The notes under the pieces are model-generated. The model did not search any database. It was not told the DNA's origin and saw only the letters and a program-made list of their open reading frames with translations. From Reticulomyxa filosa (taxonomy: Eukaryota; Foraminifera; Reticulomyxidae), in contig ASPP01026168.1 in assembly GCA_000512085.1 (NCBI GenBank), positions 1 through 28,482 on the forward strand: 28,482 nt of DNA, read 5' to 3'. The stretch's first letter is position 1, and each line of letters starts with the position of its first letter. Below are positions 11,093-21,734 of the stretch, one piece after another. Both the position numbers and the translations under genes were made by a program.

Positions 11093-11098
11093 AATAAA
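11093..11098 (+). promoter_or_regulatory. AATAAA poly(A) signal of the coiled-coil gene
   Basis: A canonical AATAAA hexamer 25 nt downstream of the TAA stop of the coiled-coil gene, followed by a T/G-rich stretch (about 11110-11200) of the kind found downstream of cleavage sites. Use is inferred. Confidence 0.45.
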
Positions 11099-12096
11099 AG
11101 AGATTTGTTTGTGTTGGATTTTCTATTTTGTTTGGTGACTCTCGCTTTCTTCTCATTGTTTTGTTTGGTTCGGTTTGGTTTTTGGTTTTTGGTTTTTCTA
11201 AATGGCAGTGTCTGAAGTTTTTTCGTAAATTTGTTGGAAAAGAGTGAACATTTCCAACGATAAAACGCAACTCTATCACTCTGAAAACTTTATAAAGTGG
11301 TCCAATTTGCATGCTATTTAACAACAAAATTATATAGGGATACAAGTTAGGGATACAATTGGTTGCAAAATATAACCACACAGTACAAAATTTCCTTTTA
11401 TTTGTTTGTAGGTAAATCTTTCATAATATTATTCAATATCGTTAGAAAATTGTAAATTGATACTCTCTTGGCACCAGAAATATTATCAAGTGTTGCTTCA
11501 GGACGTGAGTAACTAAGTGAAAAATATTGATAAAATTGATTAAATATGTGAACAATTTTCAAATCTAAGGTTCTTTTTACACTTGTAATCTTATATTAAA
11601 ACTTTCAATATTATTTTAGTTTTTTTTGTTATGAAGAAATTGTGTTATAAGATACTCTGGCCAAATTAGTTTTCATCACGTTTAAAAAAACGTTGGAATG
11701 GTGTAGTTTTTGTTTTTTCAAAAACAAGTTTCTGCACTTTATTTTAAAAGAGTAATATTTTGCGCACTCTTAACAAATTTTAGCAACATGTCAACAGAGG
11801 CAGATACTAAAAACATTATAGTCTCAGGTACGTCATTGAGTATGAAACTTGTTTTGCATGTTACTTCTTTCTTCTTTTGTTAGCAACACCACTGGTCTCT
11901 TCTTGAATAATTACCAATTTCTGCTTAAAAAATGTGAATTGACAGCTTCGGTTGAGGGCAAAAACCAATTTAAAAAAGTAGAAGGCATAGCATCGGGGTA
12001 CGATCTTTTTCTGCATTTTCCCCTCGGTCCATTCTTTTTGTGCATAATGAAAGGGACACAAGGGTTTAAAAAGACAAACAACACTTTTAAAAAAAA
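11099..12096 (+). other. Intergenic or 5' UTR region upstream of the RRM gene
   Basis: AT-rich with no convincing long coding region. At 11788 an ATG opens 13 codons that run to a strong donor (CAG|GTACGTC at 11827/11828). I could not find an acceptor that joins this exon in frame to the RRM protein: candidate joins hit stops, and the exon leaves one base over. It may be a non-coding or upstream-ORF first exon, or an alternative N-terminus. Confidence 0.4.
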
Positions 12097-15000
12097 ATGG
12101 ACAACAGGCGCACAAACAACTTGGAGACGATTAGTAATAAAACAGATATAAAAGACACGGTCAATACTTTAAGGAATAGTCAAGGAGCAGAACAACAAGG
12201 TATTGGAAGTGGTGTACGTAATACCCCTAGTGCAACAATCAAGACAAACTCAGCAAACGGTCAAGCCGAAGGCGGCGCGAGAACGGCCATACTCACAACT
12301 ACAATCAACATCAACAATAACAACACAAAGGACCATACCATCATACCTACAGCGACAAATGGCAGTTCGCTACATAAGCTTAGTAATGGAGGTCATGTCA
12401 TAACAAATGACTGGAACATAACAAAGGGCGATGTAAACCAATCGAACATAACAAAACGATACAACGTCAATGGAGTTGATATTATTGAAGGTATGCCCAC
12501 CAAAGATATCATTGACATTCCACGAATCCGACAATCCCAACAAATCGATCCTCACAGTGAAATTTTCCCTGACGATACCAGCCTATTCATTGGAGATTTG
12601 TCACGACATGTTTCCGAAGTTTCGTACTCCTCTTTCTTAGCTATTGTCGCTCCCCTCTTCTTTTGTCCCCTTTTTTTTCTATCACTCAAATAGACAAATA
12701 CACTAACCAAAAAAAAAAAGGAACACATGTTAGAAATATTTTCCCAATTTGGTGAAGTAGAACATGTAGATATCAAACGGGATAAAGTCACTAAAAATAA
12801 TTTAGGCTATGGCTTTGTTACATTCAAAGTTAATTGAGCACCAAGACGTATACATTTCCAACTCAAAGAAGAACACAAAAAACAACAACAGAATCGTGAC
12901 CAAGCAGAACAAGCAAAGCGTAATATGCATGGCATGGAAATAGGTGGTCGTACGATCCGTATTGGTTGGGCACAAAAAAATACCAATTTATTTGTTGAGA
13001 TTTTTTTATTTTATTTTTTGCCAAATTTTCGCCTTGTTCACATTTTTGAAGGCTCCTTTGGAAATTGTTGGAAATAACAGGTGGGAGATTTGGATGGTAG
13101 AATCGATGCCGAACATTTGAAAATAATATTCAAACAGTTTGGCCCGATTTACAATGACGATACTTTTGTAAAGAGAAACGGATATGTATGTAGTTACTCG
13201 AATACTACTCCCCTTTGCTTGTTTTTAATCTCTCTTTCAAAGAACAATTTGCAAATTAACAACCAAAGTGATACCCTAGCCGTTTTATTTATTTTGGCAA
13301 TGACGGCCAAAAACAAACGCACAAAAAAAAAAAGGGATTCGTGAAGTTTAAACATCGAACACATGCTGAAAAGGCAAAAGCAACTCTGGATGGAAAATTT
13401 TTAACCATCCCGGGCACAAATCAACAAACAGAACGTCCAATTCGTATTGGCTGGGGAGATGCAAATACTCAGAGAAATTGCGTTCATGTCCAGTTTGACA
13501 GTACCCATGTGAGAGCGTCTGTTTCTTACTTGTGTTGATCGATGAAAATGGCTTATTGTTCTCATCACTTGTGTTTGTTTGATGCGCGGGGTGGGGGCTC
13601 ATGAATCTTCCAGGGTGCTCAAGTGGACCTTAAAGAAAGCGATTTTAATGAAGTATTCCAACAGTTTGGTGTTGTAGTGAAAGTATCATTGCCTCGCTTT
13701 CCTGACAAAAAGCTGAAAGGCTATGGATTTATCCATTTCGAAGAAAATGATGACGGGTATATGGCTTTGTTTTGATTTCCATTCAAAAAACCGAAAAATG
13801 TTTGGCAATTGTTCAAAAAGTACACATACATTGTATTTGTCTGTCTCAAATGAATAAACACGATGACACGCTTTGAAATTTAGAGAGGAAGCAGCAGCAC
13901 GTGCAATTACTACACTGTCATTCGGAAAGTCAACGGTGTGACTATTCAATGCAATTTTGGCAAAAGCAAAACCAAAGACACAAGCGCTTCAATAAACACT
14001 TTCGTTCCAATCAGTTTGATGACGAAATGGATGACATGGGCGAATCTCAAAATTCAGGAAATGAAATCAACTCTAGCCACAATCGCACTATGAACTCGGG
14101 ACACAATACAAGTGCTTCATATGAATATTTGAACAATCCCAACCCTCAAATTCAACGAATTGGTGGCTCAGTCGGCAACGAGACACTGGCATTCCATCCA
14201 CAATTGGAGTTTGGGCGTCTTTGTGACATAAACACAAACAGCAAACAAAGCAATAAATACCAATGAAATACGCACACACTGTTTCACATTAAAAATACTG
14301 TAGAACAGAAACAGTGAAGCAGCAACATATGCTGCAAACCGAAACATGCTGGAGCCAACTGTTGGATCCTTTTCAAATCAATTGACCAGTACCACTACAT
14401 TACCACCATCACTGACCCAATTCACCAGCTTGCCACCAGGTCCATACTTGGCCCCACCTGCAATGTACGGAAAGACATTAGAGGCCTTGGCAGCCGTTTC
14501 ACCAAATTACGCGCCTTTTGGTAAACCAAGTCCGTCACCAGCAATGCTGTCGCCTCCAAACTTACCCAATGCAGTTTTTTTTTTTTCATAGCATTTCCAA
14601 CAATACGTATCAATGAATAAAAAAAAAAACAACCAACTAGTTTATGCATTAAATTGATCAAATAGGGAAATTTCACGGGATTATCTCCTCCCAATCCAAC
14701 TCCAATGAACCAAAGTGCGTCCAATGTATTGTTGCGGTTATCTGGACTGAATCAGTTTACTAATAGCAATGTCACATTACCCGCAAACATAACTGCGCCA
14801 AATTCGTCAATACAACCCGGTACAACTGGAACCAATTTTGCCAATTTGGTTGCATTTTTGCCTCAAACAAGTTTATCCGGATTACATCAATCGCTTTCTC
14901 CAAACTGGGGAGCAACTGGTTTAAATTCAGTTACATCTATGCCGAGCATTAACAACCACTTCACTGCCAGTCCTTCCATGAATGTCAACAAGACTACCGG

Positions 15001-15180
15001 GCAGCCATCTAATCCATATGGCAATTTTCCGATCTCTTTGAATGGCTTAAATCTTTCGCCACCCAATTTACCAGTGAAAGACAAGTATGTTTTTTAATAT
15101 TACAAATTTCCAATTTATGTCATATACAACAAAAATAAAAAACTCGCACTGACTCTAACAGCTTGGTGAATCAAAGATAA
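12097..15180 (+). CDS. TIA-1/Nam8/RBP45-like RNA-binding protein with three RRMs
   Basis: Predicted RNA-binding protein for splicing, mRNA stability or translation control. Exons as read: 12097-12618, 12721-12828, 12892-12993, 13081-13185, 13335-13508, 13614-13756, 13884 to about 14208, about 14310-14573, 14666-15084 and 15162-15180 (TAA). RRM1: RNP2 LFIGDL and RNP1 LGYGFVTF, split by the 12619-12720 and 12829-12891 introns; the latter restores FVTFKNRDQAEQAKRNM. RRM2: LFVGDL, GYGFVKF. RRM3: CVHVQF, GYGFIHF, ending VNGVTIQCNFGKS, as in the third TIA-1 RRM. The N-terminal about 160 residues are Asn/Thr/Ser-rich and the C-terminal about 250 are Pro/Asn/Ser/Thr-rich, both probably disordered. 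In exon 7 the reading frame is broken twice, near 13929 and 13967-13972, where single bases seem to be missing. The start is taken as ATG 12097. The junction between 14208 and 14315 is unresolved. Confidence 0.83.
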
Positions 15181-16575
15181 TTCAATTGGTTTATGCCAAT
15201 TCCATGGTGGAGAAATTTTTTATTTTAAACATGCAAACGTTAATGTGTTTTACACAAGTTTGCTTCGAAAAATCTTTACAAAAAGTCACTGTTGACAAAC
15301 AACAAGACAATTTGTTTTTGGTGAACGAGAAAAGTTTTGTGATTGTTTTTAAAAATTTTTGGATGGTATTGTTGCGGCGAGATAAAAAGGTGCAAAAATT
15401 TGCAACAAAGTTTATTTTGTGAGTGGAATCGAATTTTTTTTTGAAAAAACTCTTCACCAAAATTTTGTTTTCTTTTTGTTTCGACTTTTTTTTGTTTTGT
15501 TTTTTCGTCTGTTTCGGGCGTTTTTTTGTGTTTCAATGCAAATTTGTTCGATAAAAAATAACTATCACAGATATGACACCTTTGTCAATCACGTTATTTT
15601 CTTTCTTTTTTTTTTTTTTGAGATGACATTTTTTTCTTTACAACTTTCTTTGATTTGTTTGTGATGTCGAATTGTTTGTCAGTGCGCTTTTTTGATCTGT
15701 CAACAAAAATGAAAAACTTATACTTGAGTATTTTTTGTTGTGTCAAAAAATTTTTCCCCTTTTATTGTCCTCATTAAAAATTTTCATGTACTTCTCCAAC
15801 AAAAAATGTTTTACGTGTTTCTCTTTTATCCTCAATATACTTGATGGCAAATGTTTTGTCTTTATACTGCACTTATTTTGAATCACATTTTGACGTTGAT
15901 GAATTTTCTCTGGAATGTTCAATGTATTGAGAATAGAACATATACATCTTGGACACGTTATCTATCTCAAACGTACGCGATCAATTTCACCAATTTTGTA
16001 GTTTAATTACCATCAACTCTAAAAAAGACTCACCAAAATGAGCTCTTACAAACATTTCATTTCTTCACAAAATTTTTGATTCTACATGTGGATGGACCGG
16101 AAGTATGTTTGTTTTTAATATAAGTGTAAAACGACAAAATTCCAATTTTTTTGGTAATATCAATGCATAGATCTGTTTAAAGGAATGTTTATTCTGAAGG
16201 AAATTATAAATTTTTATAACTTATTTTTGATCATGTGTACAATATTTTATAAGCTTTTGATTATTAGTATAACAATTTCATAGTACTTTTCACAAGTCAA
16301 ATGAAATATTCATTTTGGTCATTATTTTGCAGTGTATCGCTTGTATACAATTTTTCAACAAATTACAACGTTATTTGTTTAAAACTGTTCAAGAAGAGCC
16401 TTATTTTTTATATCATAGCATATATTGATCGCTGGGATATTAACAGTTGGAATATTAAAGCATTGATAGGTATATCAGCATGTCAATTTGTTCTCTTCAA
16501 GTGGCTATAGTTGTCATTGAACTAGGAAAACTCTAAAAACGTACTGTTTTTGTGACCGCAAATTAAAAGAGATAG
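15181..16575. other. Long non-coding stretch after the RRM gene
   Basis: About 1.4 kb of AT-rich sequence with many T runs (15420-15620 especially). The first part is presumably 3' UTR. Reading frames of 70-90 codons on both strands (for example 15186-15422 and 16301-16510) have compositions expected from T-rich DNA and no recognisable motif. A possible short first exon of the next gene (ATG 16480 to 16500, then GTGGCT... to an acceptor ending at 16575) lies at the far end; this is speculative. Confidence 0.5.
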
Positions 16576-17355
16576 AGAAATGAAATCGATATTATTAACA
16601 CGGAAAAAAAAGAGAAAAAACTAAGCCCAAGCAATAAACGTGTGTCATTTTCATTGCATGCACTGGAACAAGTGATAGAAATTCCAGCAGCGAACAAAGG
16701 ATCACGAAGAGAGTTGCGGCAAATTAGTGAAAAACTGTCAAGTGATCTGGAGATGTATCGATATCAACGTCGATTGTGCTGTCGGAAATGGCGTGACCCA
16801 TCAATGATCAGTTATGGAAGTCATCGTCCATTGGACATAACCAAAAATTGGAAACAAATGCAAAGCAAATTGGTTAAGATGTTCCAAAACGAATGGGCGA
16901 CCGATTTATCCATGTGTTTCAATCGAAAGCAAATCGATTTACTTCAACCCATGATCGAAAGGGCTCAGCCGAATGCCGAGTTGTTCAGTATATGGAATTA
17001 CTGGACACTCCTCATATGGTCGGAAGAAGCCAAACAAAATCGAATTCAAGAGCTTCGTCGCACATTGTCTTCGTCATGTATTATTCTTATTTATCTTTTT
17101 TTGAGAATTTAAACACTTTTAGTACTCTCCCCTGCTATTAATCAAATAATAGACGATAGCGATGATTCAGACACAAGTGAAGAAAAAGATGAGAAACCTT
17201 ATTCAATGAAAAAAGCATCACAACGAAATTCTAACTTCATGGAACTAACCAGCGAAACGGAAAAACAATTGCTTCAGCTTTTGGAACGTCTTATGAAATG
17301 CAAAGAGCAAATATTTGCAGCTAAAAAGAATGTTGTTCACAATCCCGGCATCTGA
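16576..17355 (+). CDS. Hypothetical protein with KRVSF (PP1-docking-like) motif
   Basis: Family not recognised. Two exons: about 16576-17077 and 17123-17355 (TGA), with a 45-bp intron (T|GTATTATTC donor, CTTTTAG acceptor, phase 1); about 244 aa as read. The frame is open from an acceptor-like TAG at 16575, and no in-frame ATG precedes the conserved-looking start, so the first exon is uncertain (see the 16480 ATG). Near the N-terminus KKLSPSNKRVSFSLHALEQ contains KRVSF, which fits the RVxF consensus for docking protein phosphatase 1. The middle part is rich in Arg, Trp and Leu (RRLCCRKWRDP, WNYWTLLIWSEEAKQ) and looks helical. The C-terminal exon is acidic (DDSDDSDTSEEKDE), then helical (ETEKQLLQLLERLMKC). 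Regulation of a phosphatase is a hypothesis only. Confidence 0.6.
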
Positions 17356-17913
17356 CATTGTTTTTTTTTCAATTGTAATTCGTTTGTGTCAACAATTTTT
17401 ATACTTTTCGCTTTGTTGATGGACTTTTTTTATCTGTTTTTTTTCTGGGATTGTTTATCAATCAAGGATCAGTTATTGGACAGTTTTTGGCTGATTTTGG
17501 TTTTTTTTGTTTTTTTTTGTTTTTTTGTTTTTTATGTTTTTTGAGAGCGTCGCATTTATGGGCAATTGGTACACAATTTACATACTTTTTTACACACCAA
17601 TTGGGATCAAAATGCGAAACTTTCTTGTTGCGTTTTGTTTCATATTTGTTTGGTTGCGTGTTGGAAGTTGGAGATGGTCCACTTGTTAAAAAATCTGTAG
17701 ATGAAAGCAATACATATTATTGCATCTAAAAAACATAAATTGAAAACTTGTCTGTGGAAAAGAAGAAAGATGTCAACCTTTGCTAAGAAAGAATTTTTTA
17801 ATTTTTGTTTTGAAAATGTTTAGGGTAAGGTATATCCATCAAAATCAATTTTTGAAAAATTAAGTGGTGGATGACCTCGATTGATTTCAGTGTTTTTCAA
17901 AAAAGAAAAGAAG
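17356..17913. other. Convergent intergenic region, T-rich
   Basis: Separates the stop codons of the KRVSF gene (+) and the synapsin-like gene (-). Contains long T/TG runs (about 17359-17530). Apparent reading frames of 60-90 codons on both strands here have no motif and are composed of the repeat-like T tracts. Presumably two 3' UTRs. Confidence 0.5.
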
Positions 17914-19368
17914 TTACAATTTGGTGTCTTGAGATATTTGTTGTGAGGATTCGTTAGTAATGTTTTCATTTACTGTAGTAACATTATTGTCTGTAGCATG
18001 TTTTGATTTTTCGTGCTCTTCTTCAAGTTTCATTTCTTCTGGAACGGGTACGAAAGAATCGATGGATGGCCCTTTGTAGTCCACAAAGTACTCATTCATT
18101 TTATGAATAGTAAATTCTCTCAATATCAGATTGTCTTCTTCATCTTTGCCAAAACCACTGGCTGTACCATTGAATTCTAAGATGTATTCTTTGCCATCTT
18201 GAGCAGCAACCAAAACATCTACAGTAACAATGTCCATACCACCAAAGCTCTGTCCACAGATATCCGCCCAAAATTTATATCGTGGCAACAATTCCAAGTC
18301 CTCAATATGTGCTGTCCCAGTATTAGTTTTCCAATTGCCACTCATTGAAATTCTTTTGAATACCCGATAATGTGTACCGATTTTTTGGATTCTCAAATCA
18401 CATTGCCCTTTCATTCAAATTTTAAAGATTGTGAGAAAAGGTTGTCTGGATAGTATATGTACATAGGAAAATATATACAAACCTTCAATATACTTTTCAG
18501 CCGTGCAATACTGACCTGATGATATGTACATGTGCAATTTGAAGCAAAAGAAAAGAGGCAAGCATATATGAACAAAGACCGACAAAAGAATTATTTACCG
18601 GTGCAAGTCACAACGGATTTTAAATCTTGAAACTGCTTTTGATCGTCTAATAGCATCTTTCCATATCCGGCGTGACCGGCCCCAATTTTGATCACAAGAG
18701 GACCTGATGGAGAGGTAGTCATTTCTTCACCAGACGAGTAATAATGATGGGGGAAAATAGGAAAATTCTCTTGTCCATAAATACGATTAAATTTAATCAA
18801 TTCGGCGATCATCAATGGTCGATCCAACATACAATATTCGCTTATTAAACTGTTGTATTTACGTGAGCGCATATGCACTAAAAAAAAAATTGTGGGCAAA
18901 TATATCTTCATGCCTGTTTATAGACGGTAATTGTGCATGAATAAAACCAAATAATTTGTTGCGATTGTCTCCTCCAGGAAAAATCATAAAACACAAATTA
19001 CGAATCAACAAATAATCTGGTATGAAGGTACGTGCCCCTTTTTCAGATTGCGGCGTGTCCGGGATTGGTTTTCGTGGGCGTTGCAATGTGCACACGCATT
19101 TGCTGTCTGAATAAGATGTGAATGTTATATCTGCCCAACCTGCCTGCTCCACAATAATCTCTCTACCATTGGAAAGTTTGCAGCCCTTGAACAGGCTATA
19201 AAAGTTTTCGTCGGCGTGTGAAGAGATTACCAACAGTCGTACTGGTTTGTTCTGCTCTCCTGACACTCTACTCGGATGTTTAAAATCATCAATCCTACGT
19301 TTTATATCTTCGGCATTTCTACTTACATGTTCATCGGTTTCGGTTAGATTTTTTTGAGAATTTCCCAT
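17914..19368 (-). CDS. Synapsin-like ATP-grasp protein
   Basis: Protein of the synapsin family (pre-ATP-grasp plus ATP-grasp C domain), known in animals as an ATP-binding, vesicle-associated phosphoprotein. Four exons: 19368-18914, 18849-18599, 18515-18483 (33 nt) and 18407-17914; 410 aa. Joins restore family segments exactly: AQLPSINSLISEY across a GC-AG intron (18913-18850); VVTCTGQYCTAEKYIEG across the micro-exon; then QCDLRIQKIG, SGNWKTNTGTA and FGGMDIVTVD. VIKIGAGHAGYGK (K206) matches the ATP-binding lysine segment of animal synapsins. E324-F-N326 (LEFNGT) matches the classical ATP-grasp metal-binding E-x-N. The C domain spans about residues 42-350; the tail 356-410 is hydrophilic and acidic. 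The animal-type phosphorylated domain A and Pro-rich tail are absent. The N-terminus MGNSQKN could be N-myristoylated. All four exons stay in frame with no internal stop, so the gene looks intact. Confidence 0.92.
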
Positions 19369-20027
19369 CTTTTGATTATTTCGTCAATCCTAACAAAAAC
19401 TCACCAAACAAAAACTGGGCCACGGTGTGTTTCTTCATCCCATTTTAATTGTTTTTAAGCTGATTTTGAGTAATGAAACAACACAGCAAAAGTTCCTAGA
19501 TTTCACAAAAATTGCTTTTTTTAATTAAGATATGTCCCATCGAATAATACAATATTACAAAAATCCAACTACTGTAAAGAAATATATTACTATAAAAAAA
19601 AATTTTTTACTAGCTATAAACTTGTAGAATCTTTTCGCGACAAATATCGGAAATGCATGAAATTTATTTTCAAAATTTTCTTCAAAACTTAAGATTTTGA
19701 AGTATAGTCAATTTAAACTTACATTCTTCAAAATAAAACTTTTTTAACAAAGTTAATATTAATGAATAGTGAGACTAATACTAATTTTTAAAAAATTATA
19801 GCAACACATCAACAGGGTATCTAACATTAATGTATTTGTATAAGCTTGTATTTGTATAATTTGCTATACAAAATATTTACAGACTATCTTTGGAATTGAA
19901 TGTACATTCTGTAATGTAGAAGAATTACACAAGAAAAGAGTAGCCAAGAGTGGAAATGTACATTATCCTTGGAGTGATGAAACTGAAATCATATGACGCA
20001 GTGAATGTAATATTACATATACTACAG
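19369..20027. other. Upstream region of the synapsin-like gene, AT-rich
   Basis: Nothing coding seen. The first 100-200 bp should hold the promoter of the synapsin-like gene. A palindromic A/T stretch, AAAAATTTTTTACTAG, at about 19600-19615 recurs in similar form near 25622-25650 and 26735-26760, suggesting a short dispersed repeat. Confidence 0.4.
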
Positions 20028-20029
20028 TA

Positions 20030-21392
20030 GAATGCAAAATAAAGTTGACACCTAAAACGACACATTATAGAGATGTGACTTTCTAAATGAAAAAACAATA
20101 TTCAGACATAATTTTTTAAAAATATATACTAATCGTGTACTTTTTAAATATCATTTTGGTTTTTTATTACATCTTTCATAATTGTTTAAAAAATTTGAAT
20201 ATTTTATTGATTTTTGACTGTGTCGTAAACATGAAATTTGCCAGCTTTTTTTAAAGCATTTTCAGAAAATTCTCAATGTGTAGATATTTGTAAAAAAAAA
20301 GATTAGTCTTCTAAGTTGAATAGTTTTTGAGAAAACTCAATTTTTTGTTAACAAAAAAATTTTATTTTGCAGAATTTAGTGTTATTTTCAAAGTTTATAC
20401 ATGAAGGCAAGACGGTTTTTGACTACTGTGTGCTTTGTTTTTAATTATCATTTGTTTTTTCTTTTTTTTGTCCAATGCCAAACAAGTCAAGTTAATTCAA
20501 AAGCACAAGAACTAAAATTTTTTTTTGTGGTAAGATTGTTTTTAATGAAAATTACCATTTGGTTAAATCACTTTTTGCATTATATACTAATTGTATTCTA
20601 TCTGATTTTGTTAAGTTTGTGCATGTTTCTTTGTCAATTTTTTTACATTCTAATTCAAATTGCTTCTAAAGTTCTTTTTTTGATATGAATGGTCAATTTT
20701 TGAATATTTTTGTTTTCACTATCCACAACATATTTTCGATTTGGTTCAGGTCTGGAGAATTTGGAGTGAAATCCAATACTTTAATAGCATTTTGTTCAAA
20801 ATATTGTTTTGTTGTAATTACTGTGTAGTCAGTGGCATTATCTTGCTAAAATATACGATTTTTATTATCTACTAAGCACCAATTAATGCTTTTTGAGCAT
20901 TTCACACATAGAACTTTTTTGTAAATATCTGCATTGACACATCAATTAATGTTACATGCATGACCAGGTCCAAGACCACAAGATTATGCTTATACAATCG
21001 ATTTTTGATGTTTTTATGATTGAACGTCAGCTTCTATTTACGCACACATTCATGACTTACACGAAATTTTTTTGCAATTTTGCGCAAACTACAGTTCTAG
21101 TGCAACTGCTCAACAGCACACATTTTGTTAAAATTCTCAATCCTTTAGAAATTTTCAAAAACAAATAATCAAAAAACTCAAATATCAAATTACACTGAAC
21201 TAAAAAAAAAGGAAAAATAAGATAAAATATTGAAATAATTAGGAAATATGTAATAAAAAACCAAAACGATATTTAAAAAGTACAAGATTTGTATATATAT
21301 TTTAAAAATTATGTCTGAATGTTGTTTTTTCATGTAGAAAGTCGATCATCTCTATAATGTGCCGTTTTAGGTGTCAACTTTATTTTGCATTG
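20030..21392 (-). mobile_element. Tc1/mariner-family DNA transposon, internally deleted
   Basis: Long terminal inverted repeats of about 145 bp (20030-20172 and 21248-21392) match closely after reverse complementing, for example GCAAAATAAAGTTGACACCT at both ends. Each end abuts TA (20028-20029 and 21393-21394), the target-site duplication of this superfamily. Total length about 1363 bp. The interior carries a broken transposase on the - strand. The TIRs still look alike, so insertion is probably not ancient, yet the transposase is disabled, suggesting movement in trans or later decay. Confidence 0.88.
20690..21100 (-). pseudogene. Tc1-like DDE transposase, broken remnant
   Basis: On the - strand the block QDNATDYT ... 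FTPNSPDLNQIENMLWIVKT (about 20850-20700) is the C-terminal catalytic part of Tc1-type transposases. Exactly 34 residues separate the Asp of QDN from the Glu of QIEN, the DD34E spacing of the Tc1 family. Upstream, GPGHACN and VNADIYKKVL-like segments (about 20975-20880) match the preceding region, and SLRKIAKKFRVSHECVRK (about 21090-21037) resembles the helix-turn-helix. In-frame stops precede QDN and interrupt the middle. The HTH and catalytic parts lie far closer than in a full-length protein of about 340 aa, so a large internal piece including the first Asp region appears lost. Not functional. Confidence 0.82.
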
Positions 21393-21734
21393 TATTGAAT
21401 TAAAAGATAGTAAAAGAAGTAACATTGTATCATAAATATATCAAATGGAGAAGTTTCTGAATTGCAATATGACAACATCATATAAATTATTGAGAAGCAA
21501 TTATGATATTGAAGGTTATGTAAAGATAAGTTCAAAGAGAAATAAATACAATATCAAGATCTGAAAGTTGGTGTCACAGATTTACAATGATCAAAACTCA
21601 CATAAGAGCAAATTTCAAATGCATATTCAATCAGGTATCAATTTGAGAAGTGGAATAAACAGACACAAAAAGATATTTTAAACACATTGGATGAAAATAC
21701 AATTGTAGTATTTGCGAATGAAAAATTATAAAAT

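Noticed and set aside
11091-11381. 96-codon - strand frame
   Set aside because: Overlaps the 3' end of the coiled-coil gene, has no recognised motif and is explained by T/G-rich DNA.
12829-12868. Acceptors at CTCAAAG (12868) and AAGAAG (12871) for the RRM1 second intron
   Set aside because: Both lead to a frame with a stop; the acceptor at 12891 keeps phase 0 and restores the RRM1 end (NRDQAEQAKRNMHG).
16301-16510. 69-codon hydrophobic frame
   Set aside because: Isolated, Phe/Ile/Tyr-rich as expected from AT-rich DNA, with no splice link to the next gene in frame.
20401-21168. + strand frames of 70-95 codons with hydrophobic character
   Set aside because: They lie inside the Tc1/mariner element, antisense to the transposase remnant or in its AT-rich interior.
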